64,000 bases of DNA from Sphingobacterium sp. ML3W (GTDB taxonomy: Bacteria; Bacteroidota; Bacteroidia; Sphingobacteriales; Sphingobacteriaceae): NCBI RefSeq assembly GCF_000747525.1, contig NZ_CP009278.1, forward strand, positions 124,001 through 188,000, in the 5' to 3' direction. The notes under the pieces were generated by a model, which saw nothing but the letters and a program-made list of their open reading frames with translations, did not search any database and was not told where the DNA came from. Position numbers and translations under genes: made by a program. Shown piece after piece: positions 45,598 to 54,971 of this stretch (position 1 is its first letter; each line of letters starts with the position of its first letter).

Positions 45598-47047
45598 GAG
45601 GCTTTGAGAATTTGATTGTTGGTTAGGATTTGAAACCAATATCAAATATTCAATTGTCAGGGGCTTCATTTGATATTTTTTTTATTTAAACCCTTTTAGA
45701 ATGCAATAAAATTTATTTTTTTCCTTTTTACACCGAATAATCAAGTGTTAAACAGCTTATTATGCTATTTAAGGCCATAAAATTCTCAATTTTCAAATTT
45801 TTTAATTTGTAAATTGAAAAATTAAGACTTTGACTGAGAAATAATTTCTGCCTAATTTCTGATTTTGATGAATTTTATTCAATCAAACTATCTGTAAATC
45901 GGTTATTTTTTTTGAAAATTTAATTTTGAATTTGAAGTCAATCTCATTGCCTCTAAAATGCGAATTAAAGCTTTGAGAATTGATTATTTTAGGAAATGAA
46001 TCTTATTCTTTTTTAAATGGATTCTTAGAGGCTTTCTTTACTGAAATTTATTTTGTTCACAGAAACAGCAGTTTTAAAAGCTTTTTAGCTTATGAATTTT
46101 TATTGTGAGAATTGAAAAAATATAGATTTTCAATTTCAAATTTTTTATTTGTGGCCTTGTGAATGCAGTATTTACTATTTTTTTTAAAATATTAAATACA
46201 TTCAATTCATACTTGATATAAATCCAATTTTGTGGCTCTGACAATTCAATATATTTTTTAATTTTATTTATTTGATGAATATTAAATTCTTAATGACTTT
46301 GAAGTTGAAACAAGTTTTTGTCTCTAACTTTTATTCAAAATTTTTTATATTTTTCTTGTTTTAAATCCATTTTGTATGCCTGCCAATTCTGTATTTATTT
46401 TTTAAAATATGAAATATAATTTATCACATTCTCAGCGGGTATAATTTCAATTTTTAGGTCTTTACAATTCGTTATTCAAATTTTTAGCATATTATTTTCT
46501 AAATATTGAATTGCTTAAGCTCTTGTTTTTTTCTGTATGAATTTTTGAAAGCATTGATTTTTTATTTTTTGTTATCCATTGGTTCATAAATTTCCATTTT
46601 GATGATCGTTATCAAAATTTCATAAACGGAGAATCATATTTCTAATAAATTTTAAAATTCTTCTATTAGCCCTAATTAGATCAGTTTTTTTTGAAATTTC
46701 TATTTTCGCTTCCGTTTATGCGATTTATAAGCGCTTTATATCAAAATTTAACTCCCTTACATTTAAATATTTGAAAATTTTGTGGATAACTTTTCGCACA
46801 AGATATTTGTATAGCCTCAAAATAGTTTAGCTTTGTCTTATTGATTTGAGCTAATTAATTTATAAAATTTAGATTTATGGCTTATTATCACTCACTCTTT
46901 GATATCCTCGCTACTTTCTTTTTCTTTGGAACTGTTAGCATCAATCATTAATACTTCAATATTTGAAAATCGGAGAATTCAATTTTCAAATATTCAATTC
47001 TAAGAGCCTTTATTTAGCAATTTGAGCCCTTTACAATTCGATATTTA
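45598..47047. repeat. Degenerate 25-bp repeat family in the candidate origin
   Basis: Related units recur in direct orientation, core GCCTTTACAATTCGATAT followed by TTA. The clearest copies are at 46150-46174, 46231-46255, 46373-46397, 46454-46478 and 47023-47047; more diverged copies start at 45598, 45969 and 46028. Spacing is irregular (about 80 to 550 bases). The conserved part is G-C-CT-TT-(A/G)-CAATTC-nn-TATT. No known repeat of this type is familiar to me. Confidence 0.45.
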
Positions 47048-47141
47048 TAATTCTGTGGATAACTATGTTAAATATTTAAATCTCAAACCATTTTTTAAGA
47101 TGGTTTATTGGCTTAAAACACGGTTTAAATTCACCTTTTAA

Positions 47142-47271
47142 GAAATGTTGATAAGTCTGTTAATTAGCTTTATTACTGAATGTTACAGGATGAATTTAAC
47201 TTGATTTTACCCACTTATTAACATAGAGTAAAATTAGGACACAATGAAATGTTGATAAGTATGTTAATTAA
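47142..47271. repeat. 26-bp direct repeat carrying DnaA-box-like sequences
   Basis: GAAATGTTGATAAGT-n-TGTTAATTA occurs at 47142-47167 and 47246-47271, identical except for two bases and 104 bases apart. Each copy contains TGTTGATAA, the complement of TTATCAACA. Between them lies another near-box, TTATTAACA (47215-47223). Confidence 0.7.
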
Positions 47272-47366
47272 CTGAATAGTAGCATTATAATTTGATATAT
47301 CAATGTGTTATATTCGTATTTATAAACATCATTTTTGATTAGAAGGGTTTATTGAAGAACTATTAT

Positions 47367-47374
47367 TAATTTTG
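47367..47374 (+). promoter_or_regulatory. Minus-7 box for nadA
   Basis: TAATTTTG, an exact TAnnTTTG match, 30 bases before the nadA ATG. It marks the right-hand edge of the candidate origin. Confidence 0.5.
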
Positions 47375-47404
47375 TAATGTAAATCAAATTAAGAAGAAGA
47401 ATTA

Positions 47405-48400
47405 ATGGATTTAGTAAATTACGATATTGAAGCGAAGGGTTATATTGATATTCCTATAGACCCGAGCTTGGATTTGATTGAAGAGATCAAACGTCTTAAA
47501 GAAGAAAAAAACGCCGTTATTTTAGCACATTACTATCAAGAAGCCGAAATACAGGATATCGCTGATTATATCGGTGATAGTTTAGGCTTATCACAGGAAG
47601 CGGCTAAAACGGATGCAGATGTAATTGTTTTTGCAGGAGTACATTTTATGGCAGAAACAGCCAAGATACTTTCTCCCTCAAAAAAGGTATTGCTACCTGA
47701 TGCTAAAGCAGGGTGCTCACTTTCGGATTCATGTCCGCCGCATTTGTTTGCCAAATTTAAAGAACAGTATCCCGATCATTTGGTTATTACATATGTAAAT
47801 TGTACTGCGGAGTTGAAAGCACTTTCAGATATTGTATGTACTTCAAGTAATGCGGTAGAGATCGTTGAGAGTCTCCCAAAAGACCAAAAGATTATTTTTG
47901 GTCCAGACCGCAATCTAGGGGCATACGTGATGAAGAAGACAGGAAGAGACCTTGTGCTTTGGAATGGAGCATGTATGGTACACGAAATTTTCTCTCAGGA
48001 TAAGATTGATCAATTAAAAGTAACCTATCCGGATGCAAAATTTATTGCTCATCCAGAATGTGAAGATCATATTTTGGCAGGTGCGGATTATGTTGGCTCT
48101 ACTTCAGGAATGTTGAAGTATACGATGAACGATGAGGCTACAACTTATATCGTGGCTACAGAGTCTGGAATCATTCATCAGATGCAAAAGGCTAGTCCAG
48201 GTAAAACGTTCATTCCTGCACCTCCAAACAACGCTTGTGCGTGCAATGATTGTCCACATATGAAATTGAATACGCTGGAGAAGCTATATAATTGTTTGAA
48301 ATACGAAAGTCCGGAAATCATACTTGATGAGGCGGTCATAGCAAGAGCACAAAAACCTATTGAGCGTATGCTTCAGTTATCTGCACAATTAGGATTATAA
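47405..48400 (+). CDS. nadA: Quinolinate synthase
   Basis: A 331-residue 4Fe-4S enzyme that condenses iminoaspartate (from NadB) with dihydroxyacetone phosphate to quinolinate. It shows [31 protein letters not shown], the cluster/active-site regions [51 protein letters not shown] and the C-terminal [21 protein letters not shown]. The length is typical. It is transcribed away from nadB, and 20 bases separate it from thiL, so the two are likely co-transcribed. Confidence 0.96.
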   Translation: MDLVNYDIEAKGYIDIPIDPSLDLIEEIKRLKEEKNAVILAHYYQEAEIQDIADYIGDSLGLSQEAAKTDADVIVFAGVHFMAETAKILSPSKKVLLPDAKAGCSLSDSCPPHLFAKFKEQYPDHLVITYVNCTAELKALSDIVCTSSNAVEIVESLPKDQKIIFGPDRNLGAYVMKKTGRDLVLWNGACMVHEIFSQDKIDQLKVTYPDAKFIAHPECEDHILAGADYVGSTSGMLKYTMNDEATTYIVATESGIIHQMQKASPGKTFIPAPPNNACACNDCPHMKLNTLEKLYNCLKYESPEIILDEAVIARAQKPIERMLQLSAQLGL

Positions 48401-48420
48401 TAGTAAAATTAAAGACAGGT

Positions 48421-49467
48421 ATGTTAGAATTTGATAATACAGAAAGAACAAATTTAGGAGAATTGGGTGAGTTTGGTTTAATTTCTTATTTAACTAAGGC
48501 TGTCGAAATAAATGAACCAAGTACCATCAAAGGTATTGGCGACGATGCCGCTGTTTTAGATTTTGCTAACAAAAAAACGTTGATATCAACGGATCTTTTA
48601 TTAGAAGGTATCCATTTTGATCTGCGCTATGTACCCTTGAAGCATTTAGGCTATAAAGCGGTTCAGGTAAATCTGAGCGATATCTATGCGATGAACGGAA
48701 AAGCGTCTCAGATAACTTTTTCAATTGGTTTATCATCTAAATTTCCTTTAGAAGCCGTTGAAGAAATCTATCAAGGGGCATTGATTGCTTGTAAGAAATA
48801 TAATGTAGACTTGGTAGGGGGAGATACATCTGCATCTGTCCAAGGTTTAGTTATTTCTGTGACGAGTATTGGTTTTGTTGATGAAGATAAGATTGCCTAT
48901 CGTTCAGGCGCCCAAGAAGGCGATTTACTATGTGTTTCAGGCGATTTGGGAGCTGCATACATTGGTTTACAGCTATTGGAGCGCGAGAAGAATATCTTCT
49001 TGGAAAACCCCAATATTCAACCAGACCTAGAAGGCAAGGATTATATTGTAGAACGTCAGCTGAAACCTGAAGCAAGAAGGGATATTGTAGAGTTATTAGC
49101 AGAAATTGGAATAAAACCGAATGCTATGATTGATGTGTCGGATGGTTTAGCATCCGAGATCATCCATATTTGTGAGGCATCCAATAAGGGATGTAAGTTG
49201 TATGAAGATAAAATTCCTTTAGATTCGATGACATATGAAACAGCTCGTGAGTTTGGAATTGACCCTACAGTATGTGCTTTAAATGGTGGAGAAGATTATG
49301 AATTGCTATTTACAGTCCCACAATCTGATTACGATAAGATAAAAGGATCGATGGATATCACGGTCATTGGTCATATTACAGAAGCTAGTGAAGGTTGCCA
49401 TATGATTTCAAAATCTGGAAAAGTATATCCAATAACTGCCCAAGGGTGGAATGCATTTAAGGATTAA
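48421..49467 (+). CDS. thiL: Thiamine-monophosphate kinase
   Basis: A 348-residue AIRS/PurM-fold kinase that makes thiamine diphosphate from thiamine monophosphate. Signature segments are KGIGDDAAVLDFANKKTLISTDLLLEGIHFDL, LSDIYAMNGKASQITFSIGL, DLVGGDTSASVQGLVISVTSIG, LCVSGDLGAAYIGLQLLE and MIDVSDGLASEIIHIC. The product is the cofactor of Dxs and of PDH E1, both encoded in this window. It is followed by a strong terminator shared with convergent scpA. Confidence 0.94.
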   Translation: MLEFDNTERTNLGELGEFGLISYLTKAVEINEPSTIKGIGDDAAVLDFANKKTLISTDLLLEGIHFDLRYVPLKHLGYKAVQVNLSDIYAMNGKASQITFSIGLSSKFPLEAVEEIYQGALIACKKYNVDLVGGDTSASVQGLVISVTSIGFVDEDKIAYRSGAQEGDLLCVSGDLGAAYIGLQLLEREKNIFLENPNIQPDLEGKDYIVERQLKPEARRDIVELLAEIGIKPNAMIDVSDGLASEIIHICEASNKGCKLYEDKIPLDSMTYETAREFGIDPTVCALNGGEDYELLFTVPQSDYDKIKGSMDITVIGHITEASEGCHMISKSGKVYPITAQGWNAFKD

Positions 49468-49483
49468 GCATATAAAGCTGATA

Positions 49484-49515
49484 AAAAAGGGGATAATTAT
49501 TATTATCCCCTTTTT
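49484..49515. terminator. Bidirectional terminator between thiL and scpA
   Basis: AAAAAGGGGATAAT pairs with ATTATCCCCTTTTT around a four-base loop, with A- and T-runs on both sides, between convergent genes. Confidence 0.85.
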
Positions 49516-49517
49516 CT

Positions 49518-50312
49518 TTATAGTGCAAATTCTTCTTCTTCTATATCGACCAGGTCGTACTCATCTTCATTTCTTTTTCTAATGTTAAAATCATTATATC
49601 CAAGACCAATTTCTATCTGTAATAATTTTTGCTGCAGCATCTCAAGAATAGCTAAGAAATTGTAAACAAATTGTACTTTGTTTTCAGAATTTTTCAAGAT
49701 ATATTGAAAATCCAATTGGTTGTTAATTGCAATTAGATCTGCTATTGCTTTTTTCTGTTGTTCTATCGTATAGGGATGTTTTATCACCGTATGTTTCACC
49801 TCTTGTGGCCTATTTGCGTACTGAAAGATCATACGTTCATAAACCATCATAAGCTTGTAAAGATCAAAGCTATTTAATTCTTCCCCATTATTTGATTCAG
49901 GTCTTGCAAGTTGGATATCATAATTAATATTGCCTCGTTTATAAAGTTTTAAACGCTCTGACTCCAATAATTTTAAATCCTCACATGTATCTTTAAATTG
50001 TTTATATAAAATCAATTTTTGGACAAAGTCTTCTTGAGGATCAATTTCATTATCATCATCATCCAATTCGAGACGAGGAAGGAGCATCTTTGCTTTGATC
50101 CGCATTAAAGTGGATGCGACAAAGATAAATTCACTTGCCATTTCCATATCCAGTGCCTGCAGCTGATTGACATAGGATAAAAAATCATCTGTTATTTTTG
50201 AAATCGGAATTTCATGAATATTCAATTCATCTCTTTCAATAAAAAATAAGAGGAGGTCAAATGGACCTTCAAATTGCGGTAACTTTATTTCGTATCCTTC
50301 TTCTACTTGCAT
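49518..50312 (-). CDS. scpA: Segregation and condensation protein A
   Basis: A 264-residue kleisin that bridges the SMC head domains in the bacterial condensin. The N-terminal KLPQFEGPFDLLLFFIERDELNIHEIPISKITDDFLSYVNQLQALDMEMASEFIFVASTLMRIKAKMLLP is the family hallmark. An acidic stretch (ELDDDDNEIDPQED) follows and the C-terminal part is helical. scpB is not adjacent. SMC-ScpAB is loaded at parS by ParB in other bacteria, so its position between the candidate origin and dnaA fits the local segregation theme, though scpA is not generally origin-linked. Confidence 0.92.
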   Translation of the reverse strand: MQVEEGYEIKLPQFEGPFDLLLFFIERDELNIHEIPISKITDDFLSYVNQLQALDMEMASEFIFVASTLMRIKAKMLLPRLELDDDDNEIDPQEDFVQKLILYKQFKDTCEDLKLLESERLKLYKRGNINYDIQLARPESNNGEELNSFDLYKLMMVYERMIFQYANRPQEVKHTVIKHPYTIEQQKKAIADLIAINNQLDFQYILKNSENKVQFVYNFLAILEMLQQKLLQIEIGLGYNDFNIRKRNEDEYDLVDIEEEEFAL

Positions 50313-50478
50313 ATCAAAAGCAAAATTACATAATTATATAAACATTTTTATTTCAAACTATTAAAACTAAATGCTTCTATAGCTGTTCACTTTCTAATAC
50401 AAAAAGTTTGATATATACCCTAGTTGTGATAAATAAGTTGTTATTTTGTATCAATATTTTAAAGTAATTAGCAATACT

Positions 50479-52407
50479 ATGCAGTTTGATGCTGGAGAAT
50501 TATTAAGTAAAATCAATGATCCCTCTGATCTGAAAAAACTCAAGGAAGACCAATTAGAACAAGTTAGTCAAGAGCTACGTCAATATATAATTGATTTAGT
50601 TTCTGTTAATGGGGGTCACTTTGCAGCTAGTTTGGGAGTCGTTGAATTGACAGTGGCATTACATTATGTCATGAATACGCCCTACGACCAATTGATATGG
50701 GATGTGGGTCATCAGGCATATGGTCACAAAATCTTGACCGGACGTCGTGATTCTTTTCATACGAATAGAATTGTCAATGGGATATCTGGTTTCCCAAAAC
50801 GAGGCGAGTCAGAATATGATGCATTTGGCGTAGGTCATTCATCCACCTCTATATCGGCAGCTTTAGGTATGGCCGTTGCATCCCAGATTAAGGGAGAAAA
50901 GGATCGTCAGCATATCGCTATCATTGGCGATGGTGCGATGACTGGTGGTATGGCTTTTGAGGCGCTGAACCATGCAGGTATCGAGAAGTCAAATCTGTTG
51001 GTTATCTTAAATGATAATTGCATGTCCATAGATCCAAACGTAGGAGCCCTAAAGGAATACTTAACAAGTATCACCACCTCCAAGCGATATAATCGTTTTA
51101 GAGACGATATTGCAGCTGTTCTATCTAAGATATCAGAAATGGGACCCAATGCCTTAGGGGCCGTTAAAAAGATTGAGAAAAGCATTAAGGGAACCTTACT
51201 TAAAAACGCAAATTTATTTGAATCTTTAAATTTCAGATACTTTGGACCTGTTGATGGTCATGATGTTAAAAAGTTAGCAAAAACGCTAGAAGATTTACGT
51301 CATATTCCAGGACCGAAATTATTGCACTGCGTAACCGTTAAGGGTAAAGGTTATGCATTAGCAGAGAAGGATCAAACCAAATGGCATGCACCGGGTCTGT
51401 TTGATAAGATAACGGGTGAAATAAAAAAATCCGTAGTTGTGAAACCAACTGCACCTAAATATCAAGATGTATTTGGAAATACCTTAGTTGAATTGGCAGA
51501 GAAAAATGATAAGATAGTAGGGATTACACCAGCTATGCCTTCAGGTTCTTCTATGAATATCATGATGAAAGCTTTTCCTAGTCGATCTTTTGATGTTGGG
51601 ATAGCAGAACAACATGCTGTTACTTTTAGTGCGGGATTGGCAACACAAGGGCTTATGCCGTTTTGCAATATTTATTCATCTTTCATGCAAAGAGCATTTG
51701 ATCAAGTTATTCATGATGTTGCATTACAAAATTTGAATGTTGTGTTTTGCTTAGATCGTGCAGGTGTGGTTGGATCAGATGGTCCGACACATCATGGTGC
51801 TTATGATATTGCTTTTATGCGATGTATACCGAATATGACTGTTTCAGCTCCAATGAATGAAGAGGAGTTAAGAAACTTGATGTATACTGCACAACTAAAG
51901 GATAAGGGTCCATTTGTGATCCGATATCCTAGAGGTAATGGCGTAATGGTCGATTGGAAGAGAACTTTTAAAGAAATTGAAATAGGTAAGGGTAGGTTGG
52001 TCCAGGATGGTGAGTCAGTAGCCATATTGACTTTCGGAGCCATCGGTAATGAGGCTAGTAAGGCAATATTACAATTGGCAGAAGAAGGCATACATCCTGC
52101 ACATTATGACCTGCGATTTGCAAAACCTTTGGATGAGGAGCTTTTACATAAGGTCTTCCAAAAATTTGAACATATTATTACAGTTGAAGATGGTTGTATA
52201 CAAGGAGGTGTAGGTTCTGCTGTTTTAGAATTTATGGCCGATCATCATTATAGCAGTACCGTAGTCAGATTGGGTATTCCAGATACGATTATAGACCATG
52301 CTGAACAAGCAGATCAATGGAGTATTGCGCATTATGATGCGAAAGCAATTGCTATGGAATGTCGTAAATTAGTTAAGGGTATTAAAACCGATTCTTTGGT
52401 TAGTTAG
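50479..52407 (+). CDS. dxs: 1-deoxy-D-xylulose-5-phosphate synthase
   Basis: A 642-residue TPP enzyme that condenses pyruvate and glyceraldehyde-3-phosphate, the first step of the MEP isoprenoid pathway. Features: GGHFAASLGVVELTVALHYVMNTP, WDVGHQAYGHKILTGRRD, the TPP motif IIGDGAMTGGMAFEALNHAG...LNDN, the transketolase site DRAGVVGSDGPTHHGAYD and the C-terminal FGAIGNEASKAI. ATG 50479 is preferred over a TTG 11 codons upstream because it aligns with the usual N-terminus. A perfect GCAA-loop terminator follows. Confidence 0.95.
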   Translation: MQFDAGELLSKINDPSDLKKLKEDQLEQVSQELRQYIIDLVSVNGGHFAASLGVVELTVALHYVMNTPYDQLIWDVGHQAYGHKILTGRRDSFHTNRIVNGISGFPKRGESEYDAFGVGHSSTSISAALGMAVASQIKGEKDRQHIAIIGDGAMTGGMAFEALNHAGIEKSNLLVILNDNCMSIDPNVGALKEYLTSITTSKRYNRFRDDIAAVLSKISEMGPNALGAVKKIEKSIKGTLLKNANLFESLNFRYFGPVDGHDVKKLAKTLEDLRHIPGPKLLHCVTVKGKGYALAEKDQTKWHAPGLFDKITGEIKKSVVVKPTAPKYQDVFGNTLVELAEKNDKIVGITPAMPSGSSMNIMMKAFPSRSFDVGIAEQHAVTFSAGLATQGLMPFCNIYSSFMQRAFDQVIHDVALQNLNVVFCLDRAGVVGSDGPTHHGAYDIAFMRCIPNMTVSAPMNEEELRNLMYTAQLKDKGPFVIRYPRGNGVMVDWKRTFKEIEIGKGRLVQDGESVAILTFGAIGNEASKAILQLAEEGIHPAHYDLRFAKPLDEELLHKVFQKFEHIITVEDGCIQGGVGSAVLEFMADHHYSSTVVRLGIPDTIIDHAEQADQWSIAHYDAKAIAMECRKLVKGIKTDSLVS

Positions 52408-52420
52408 TCTTCAGGCCACG

Positions 52421-52468
52421 AAACAAAAAAAGAGGAATTATAGCAATATAATTCCTCTTTTTTTGTTT
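52421..52468 (+). terminator. Terminator after dxs with GCAA tetraloop
   Basis: A perfect 22-bp stem (AAACAAAAAAAGAGGAATTA with TA, and its complement) closed by GCAA, a stable GNRA tetraloop, ending in a T-run. Confidence 0.85.
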
Positions 52469-52778
52469 AACTTAGATAAAATCTACGTAATAACAATTTA
52501 TATTTCCTGCATATTGTCATAGTTTCTTTATGAAGAATCTAGTTGGTTCATTAGATATTCCAATGCAAATATTACGTTTAAAATAGCGAAAAAACTACAA
52601 AATGTATAAGAAAGTAACAAAAAATTTGGAATGTTAATAAAAAAAAACAGCGTCAGATTTAGATCTTAAAAAATGATGTTTTTTTAAGCTAACTCATTGG
52701 TATATAATGATTTTAAATAAATTTTAAATTTTAGTTTTTTACCTGATTTTTTTTTGTCATCTTCGTCTTACGAGAAAG

Positions 52779-52787
52779 TTATCAACA
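52779..52787 (+). promoter_or_regulatory. DnaA-box-like site upstream of dnaA
   Basis: TTATCAACA, one base off TTATCCACA, 46 bases before the dnaA ATG. The same variant occurs three times in the candidate origin. Such a site would allow autoregulation of dnaA. The rest of 52469-52832 is AT-rich with no gene recognised. Confidence 0.5.
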
Positions 52788-52832
52788 TAATATTGGTCGC
52801 TTATTGGAAATCAACTTATTAAGAATTTTAGA

Positions 52833-54257
52833 ATGGAAAAAACGAGTACAAGTGTTTGGAATAATTGTCTTGCGATCATCAAAGACAATATACCTGCGCA
52901 AAGTTTTAAAACCTGGTTTGAGCCTGTGAAAGCAGTACGTTTGGAGGGTGACGTTTTGACTATTCAAGTACCTAGTTTATTTTTTTACGAATGGTTGGAA
53001 GAACACTATGTGGGTATCCTTCGTAAGACCGTAAAAAAGTTTTTAGGTGAGCAAGGTAGGTTGGAATACAATATCGTAGTAGAGAAGTCATCGGCTTCTA
53101 TTCCTTACACAACGAATATTCCTTCTAATGGTAATGGAGCGGAAGGTAAGAAGCAATCTATACCTGTTCCAGTATCTTTAAATAAGGATATTAAAAATCC
53201 ATTTGTTATTCCTGGATTGAAAAAATTACAGGTTGATCCGCAATTGAACCAAAACTATACATTCGATAATTTTATTGAAGGAGAATGTAACCGTCTTGCA
53301 CGTTCTGCGGGCTTTGCTGTTGCAAACAAACCTGGTGGTACGTCATTCAACCCATTGATGATTTATGGGGCTGTAGGATTAGGCAAAACACACTTAGCGC
53401 AAGCTATTGGTAATGAGATCAAAAGAAATTTACCGGATAAGTTGGTGATTTATGTTTCCTGTGAGAAATTTTGTCAACAATTTGTAGATTCATTAAAGAA
53501 CAATACCATTAATGATTTTGTGAATTTTTATCAAGCAATGGATGTTATCATTATGGATGATGTGCATAATTTTGCTGGTAAAGAAAAAACACAAGATATA
53601 TTTTTCCATATCTTCAATCATTTGCACCAATCTGGTAAACAAGTTATCTTAACTTCCGATAAAGCTCCTAAAGACTTAGCAGGATTAGAAGAACGTTTAT
53701 TAAGTCGTTTCAAATGGGGTCTTTCAGCTGATATTCAAATTCCCGATCTTGAAACTAGAATGGCAATCTTGAAAAAGAAAATGTATTCTGATGGCATTGA
53801 ATTACCTGAAAATGTAGTTGAGTACGTTGCCAATCAAATTGATAACAGTGTTCGTGAATTAGAAGGAGCTATGGTATCTTTATTAGCGCAATCGACATTG
53901 AATAAAAAAGAGATTGATTTGAATTTAGCTAAATCAATGCTTAAGAATTTCGTTAAGAACACACATAAAGAAATATCAATGGAATTCATTCAAAAGCTTG
54001 TATGTGAGTATTTTGAAGTTCCTGTTGAAATGGTTAAATCAAAAGTTCGTAAAAGAGAAATTGTACAGGCAAGACAAATCTCCATGTATTTAGCCAAAAA
54101 TCATACAAAATCTTCTTTAAAAACGATCGGTTCATTCTTTGGAGGAAGAGATCACTCTACAGTAATCTACGCTTGTCAGACAGTGGAAGATTTAATAGAA
54201 ACAGATAAGAAATTTAAAACTTATGTAAATGACATTATGAAAAAGCTAAAAGCTTAA
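52833..54257 (+). CDS. dnaA: Chromosomal replication initiator protein DnaA
   Basis: A 474-residue AAA+ initiator that binds 9-mer DnaA boxes and melts the origin. Domain I is at the N-terminus (WNNCLAIIKDNIPAQSFKTWFEPVKAV, about residues 6-32). The AAA+ domain starts at PQLNQNYTFDNFIEGECNRLARSAG. Walker A is YGAVGLGKTHLAQAIG (about residues 178-193) and Walker B is VIIMDDVHNF. Domain IV carries the signature GRDHSTVIYA near residues 437-447, which contacts the box. It lies 5.4 kb right of the candidate oriC; separation of dnaA from oriC is known in other bacteria. Confidence 0.97.
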   Translation: MEKTSTSVWNNCLAIIKDNIPAQSFKTWFEPVKAVRLEGDVLTIQVPSLFFYEWLEEHYVGILRKTVKKFLGEQGRLEYNIVVEKSSASIPYTTNIPSNGNGAEGKKQSIPVPVSLNKDIKNPFVIPGLKKLQVDPQLNQNYTFDNFIEGECNRLARSAGFAVANKPGGTSFNPLMIYGAVGLGKTHLAQAIGNEIKRNLPDKLVIYVSCEKFCQQFVDSLKNNTINDFVNFYQAMDVIIMDDVHNFAGKEKTQDIFFHIFNHLHQSGKQVILTSDKAPKDLAGLEERLLSRFKWGLSADIQIPDLETRMAILKKKMYSDGIELPENVVEYVANQIDNSVRELEGAMVSLLAQSTLNKKEIDLNLAKSMLKNFVKNTHKEISMEFIQKLVCEYFEVPVEMVKSKVRKREIVQARQISMYLAKNHTKSSLKTIGSFFGGRDHSTVIYACQTVEDLIETDKKFKTYVNDIMKKLKA

Positions 54258-54280
54258 TATCATTTTTTAAGTCTATACAA

Positions 54281-54316
54281 TAAAAAAGGGATTCTAATAT
54301 TAGAATCCCTTTTTTT
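54281..54316. terminator. Terminator after dnaA
   Basis: AAAAAAGGGATTCTAA pairs with TTAGAATCCCTTTTTT around a 2-base loop, between dnaA and a convergent small gene. It can act in both directions. Confidence 0.8.
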
Positions 54317-54350
54317 ATCCAAATGGATAATCTTATGAACAAGTTCTTTA

Positions 54351-54764
54351 TTATTGTGTGTTATTTGATTCCTCTGTATTTTCTTTCTGCTCTTCTTGCA
54401 CGGGTTTAGGAGCTACCTCTGGCACTACCTTAGCCGGTCTTTCTGTTACTACCTTTTTGAATAATTCTTTCTGGTCTTCTGTTAATAAAGCATTTACTTT
54501 AACATCTGCTTCAGCTTGCAATTTATTATATTGCTCCACCAATACTTCTTTAGTTGTGGTTGTATTTTCAAGTAATGCAGCTTCAGCTTTTGCTTGATCT
54601 AAAGTGATGGTGTAAGCTGCTGTTTTTTGCTCATCTGTTAAACTTAATTTTTGAGTTAGTTCTGTTGTTACTTGCGTAGCCTGCTCTTCTGGAGTAACCT
54701 GTTGTGCAAATGTTAAACTTAATGCTAAGAAAAATCCGATTCCTGTTAAAAATAATTTTTTCAT
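54351..54764 (-). CDS. Small secreted Spy/DUF4890-like protein
   Basis: A 137-residue protein with a signal peptide ending at FAQQ. The mature part is a helical, charged domain with the segments TTELTQKLSLTDEQKTAAYTITLDQAKAEAALL and ALLTEDQKELFKKV, resembling the LTxxQ-type repeats of Spy/CpxP-like and DUF4890 periplasmic proteins. A Pro/Val/Glu-rich tail follows. A chaperone-like role is possible. A second protein of similar design lies 207 bases upstream on the same strand. Confidence 0.6.
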   Translation of the reverse strand: MKKLFLTGIGFFLALSLTFAQQVTPEEQATQVTTELTQKLSLTDEQKTAAYTITLDQAKAEAALLENTTTTKEVLVEQYNKLQAEADVKVNALLTEDQKELFKKVVTERPAKVVPEVAPKPVQEEQKENTEESNNTQ

Positions 54765-54910
54765 GATTGCTATTTTTAGTTTAAATATTCAATTACTAAA
54801 TTCTACAACTAAAACTCATGAGTTGACCCATTTATTGTATCAAACCTGTTACTTTAACAAATATTTAACAAATTATAACATTTAAAACATTGATAATTAG
54901 TATTATAAAT

Positions 54911-54945
54911 AAAAAAGGTCCAACGGAAATATGTTGAACCTTTTT
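54911..54945 (-). terminator. Terminator of the upstream Spy-like gene
   Basis: Arms GGTCCAAC/GTTGAACC pair only with one G-U wobble on the minus-strand transcript, not on the plus-strand transcript, and it ends in a U-run there. It therefore terminates the minus-strand gene beginning at 55355. Confidence 0.75.
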
Positions 54946-54971
54946 AGTTGTTTTTATTACTATCTAATCAA

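Larger units (their letters stand above)
45143..47404. other. Candidate replication origin (oriC): AT-rich gene-free region
   Basis: 2.26 kb without coding capacity between divergent nadB and nadA. It has very high AT content with long T- and A-runs. DnaA-box-like 9-mers (family TTWTNCACA): TTTTCCACA at 45197-45205 (minus) and 45480-45488, TTATCCACA exact at 46781-46789 and 47054-47062 (both minus), TTATCTACA at 45208-45216 (minus), TTATCCCCA at 45471-45479, TTATCAACA at 45309-45317, 47146-47154 and 47250-47258 (the last two minus). Two parS-like sites lie 6 kb to the left and dnaA 5.4 kb to the right. A degenerate repeat family fills the middle. Assignment as oriC is an inference from these signals. 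Confidence 0.6.

Noticed and set aside
45143-47404. CRISPR array or tandem satellite in the AT-rich region
   Set aside because: Repeat units are degenerate and irregularly spaced, with no constant spacer length and no cas genes in the window.
52469-52832. The gap upstream of dnaA as the main replication origin
   Set aside because: It has only one imperfect DnaA box, against nine box-like sequences in the nadB-nadA gap; kept as a regulatory site.
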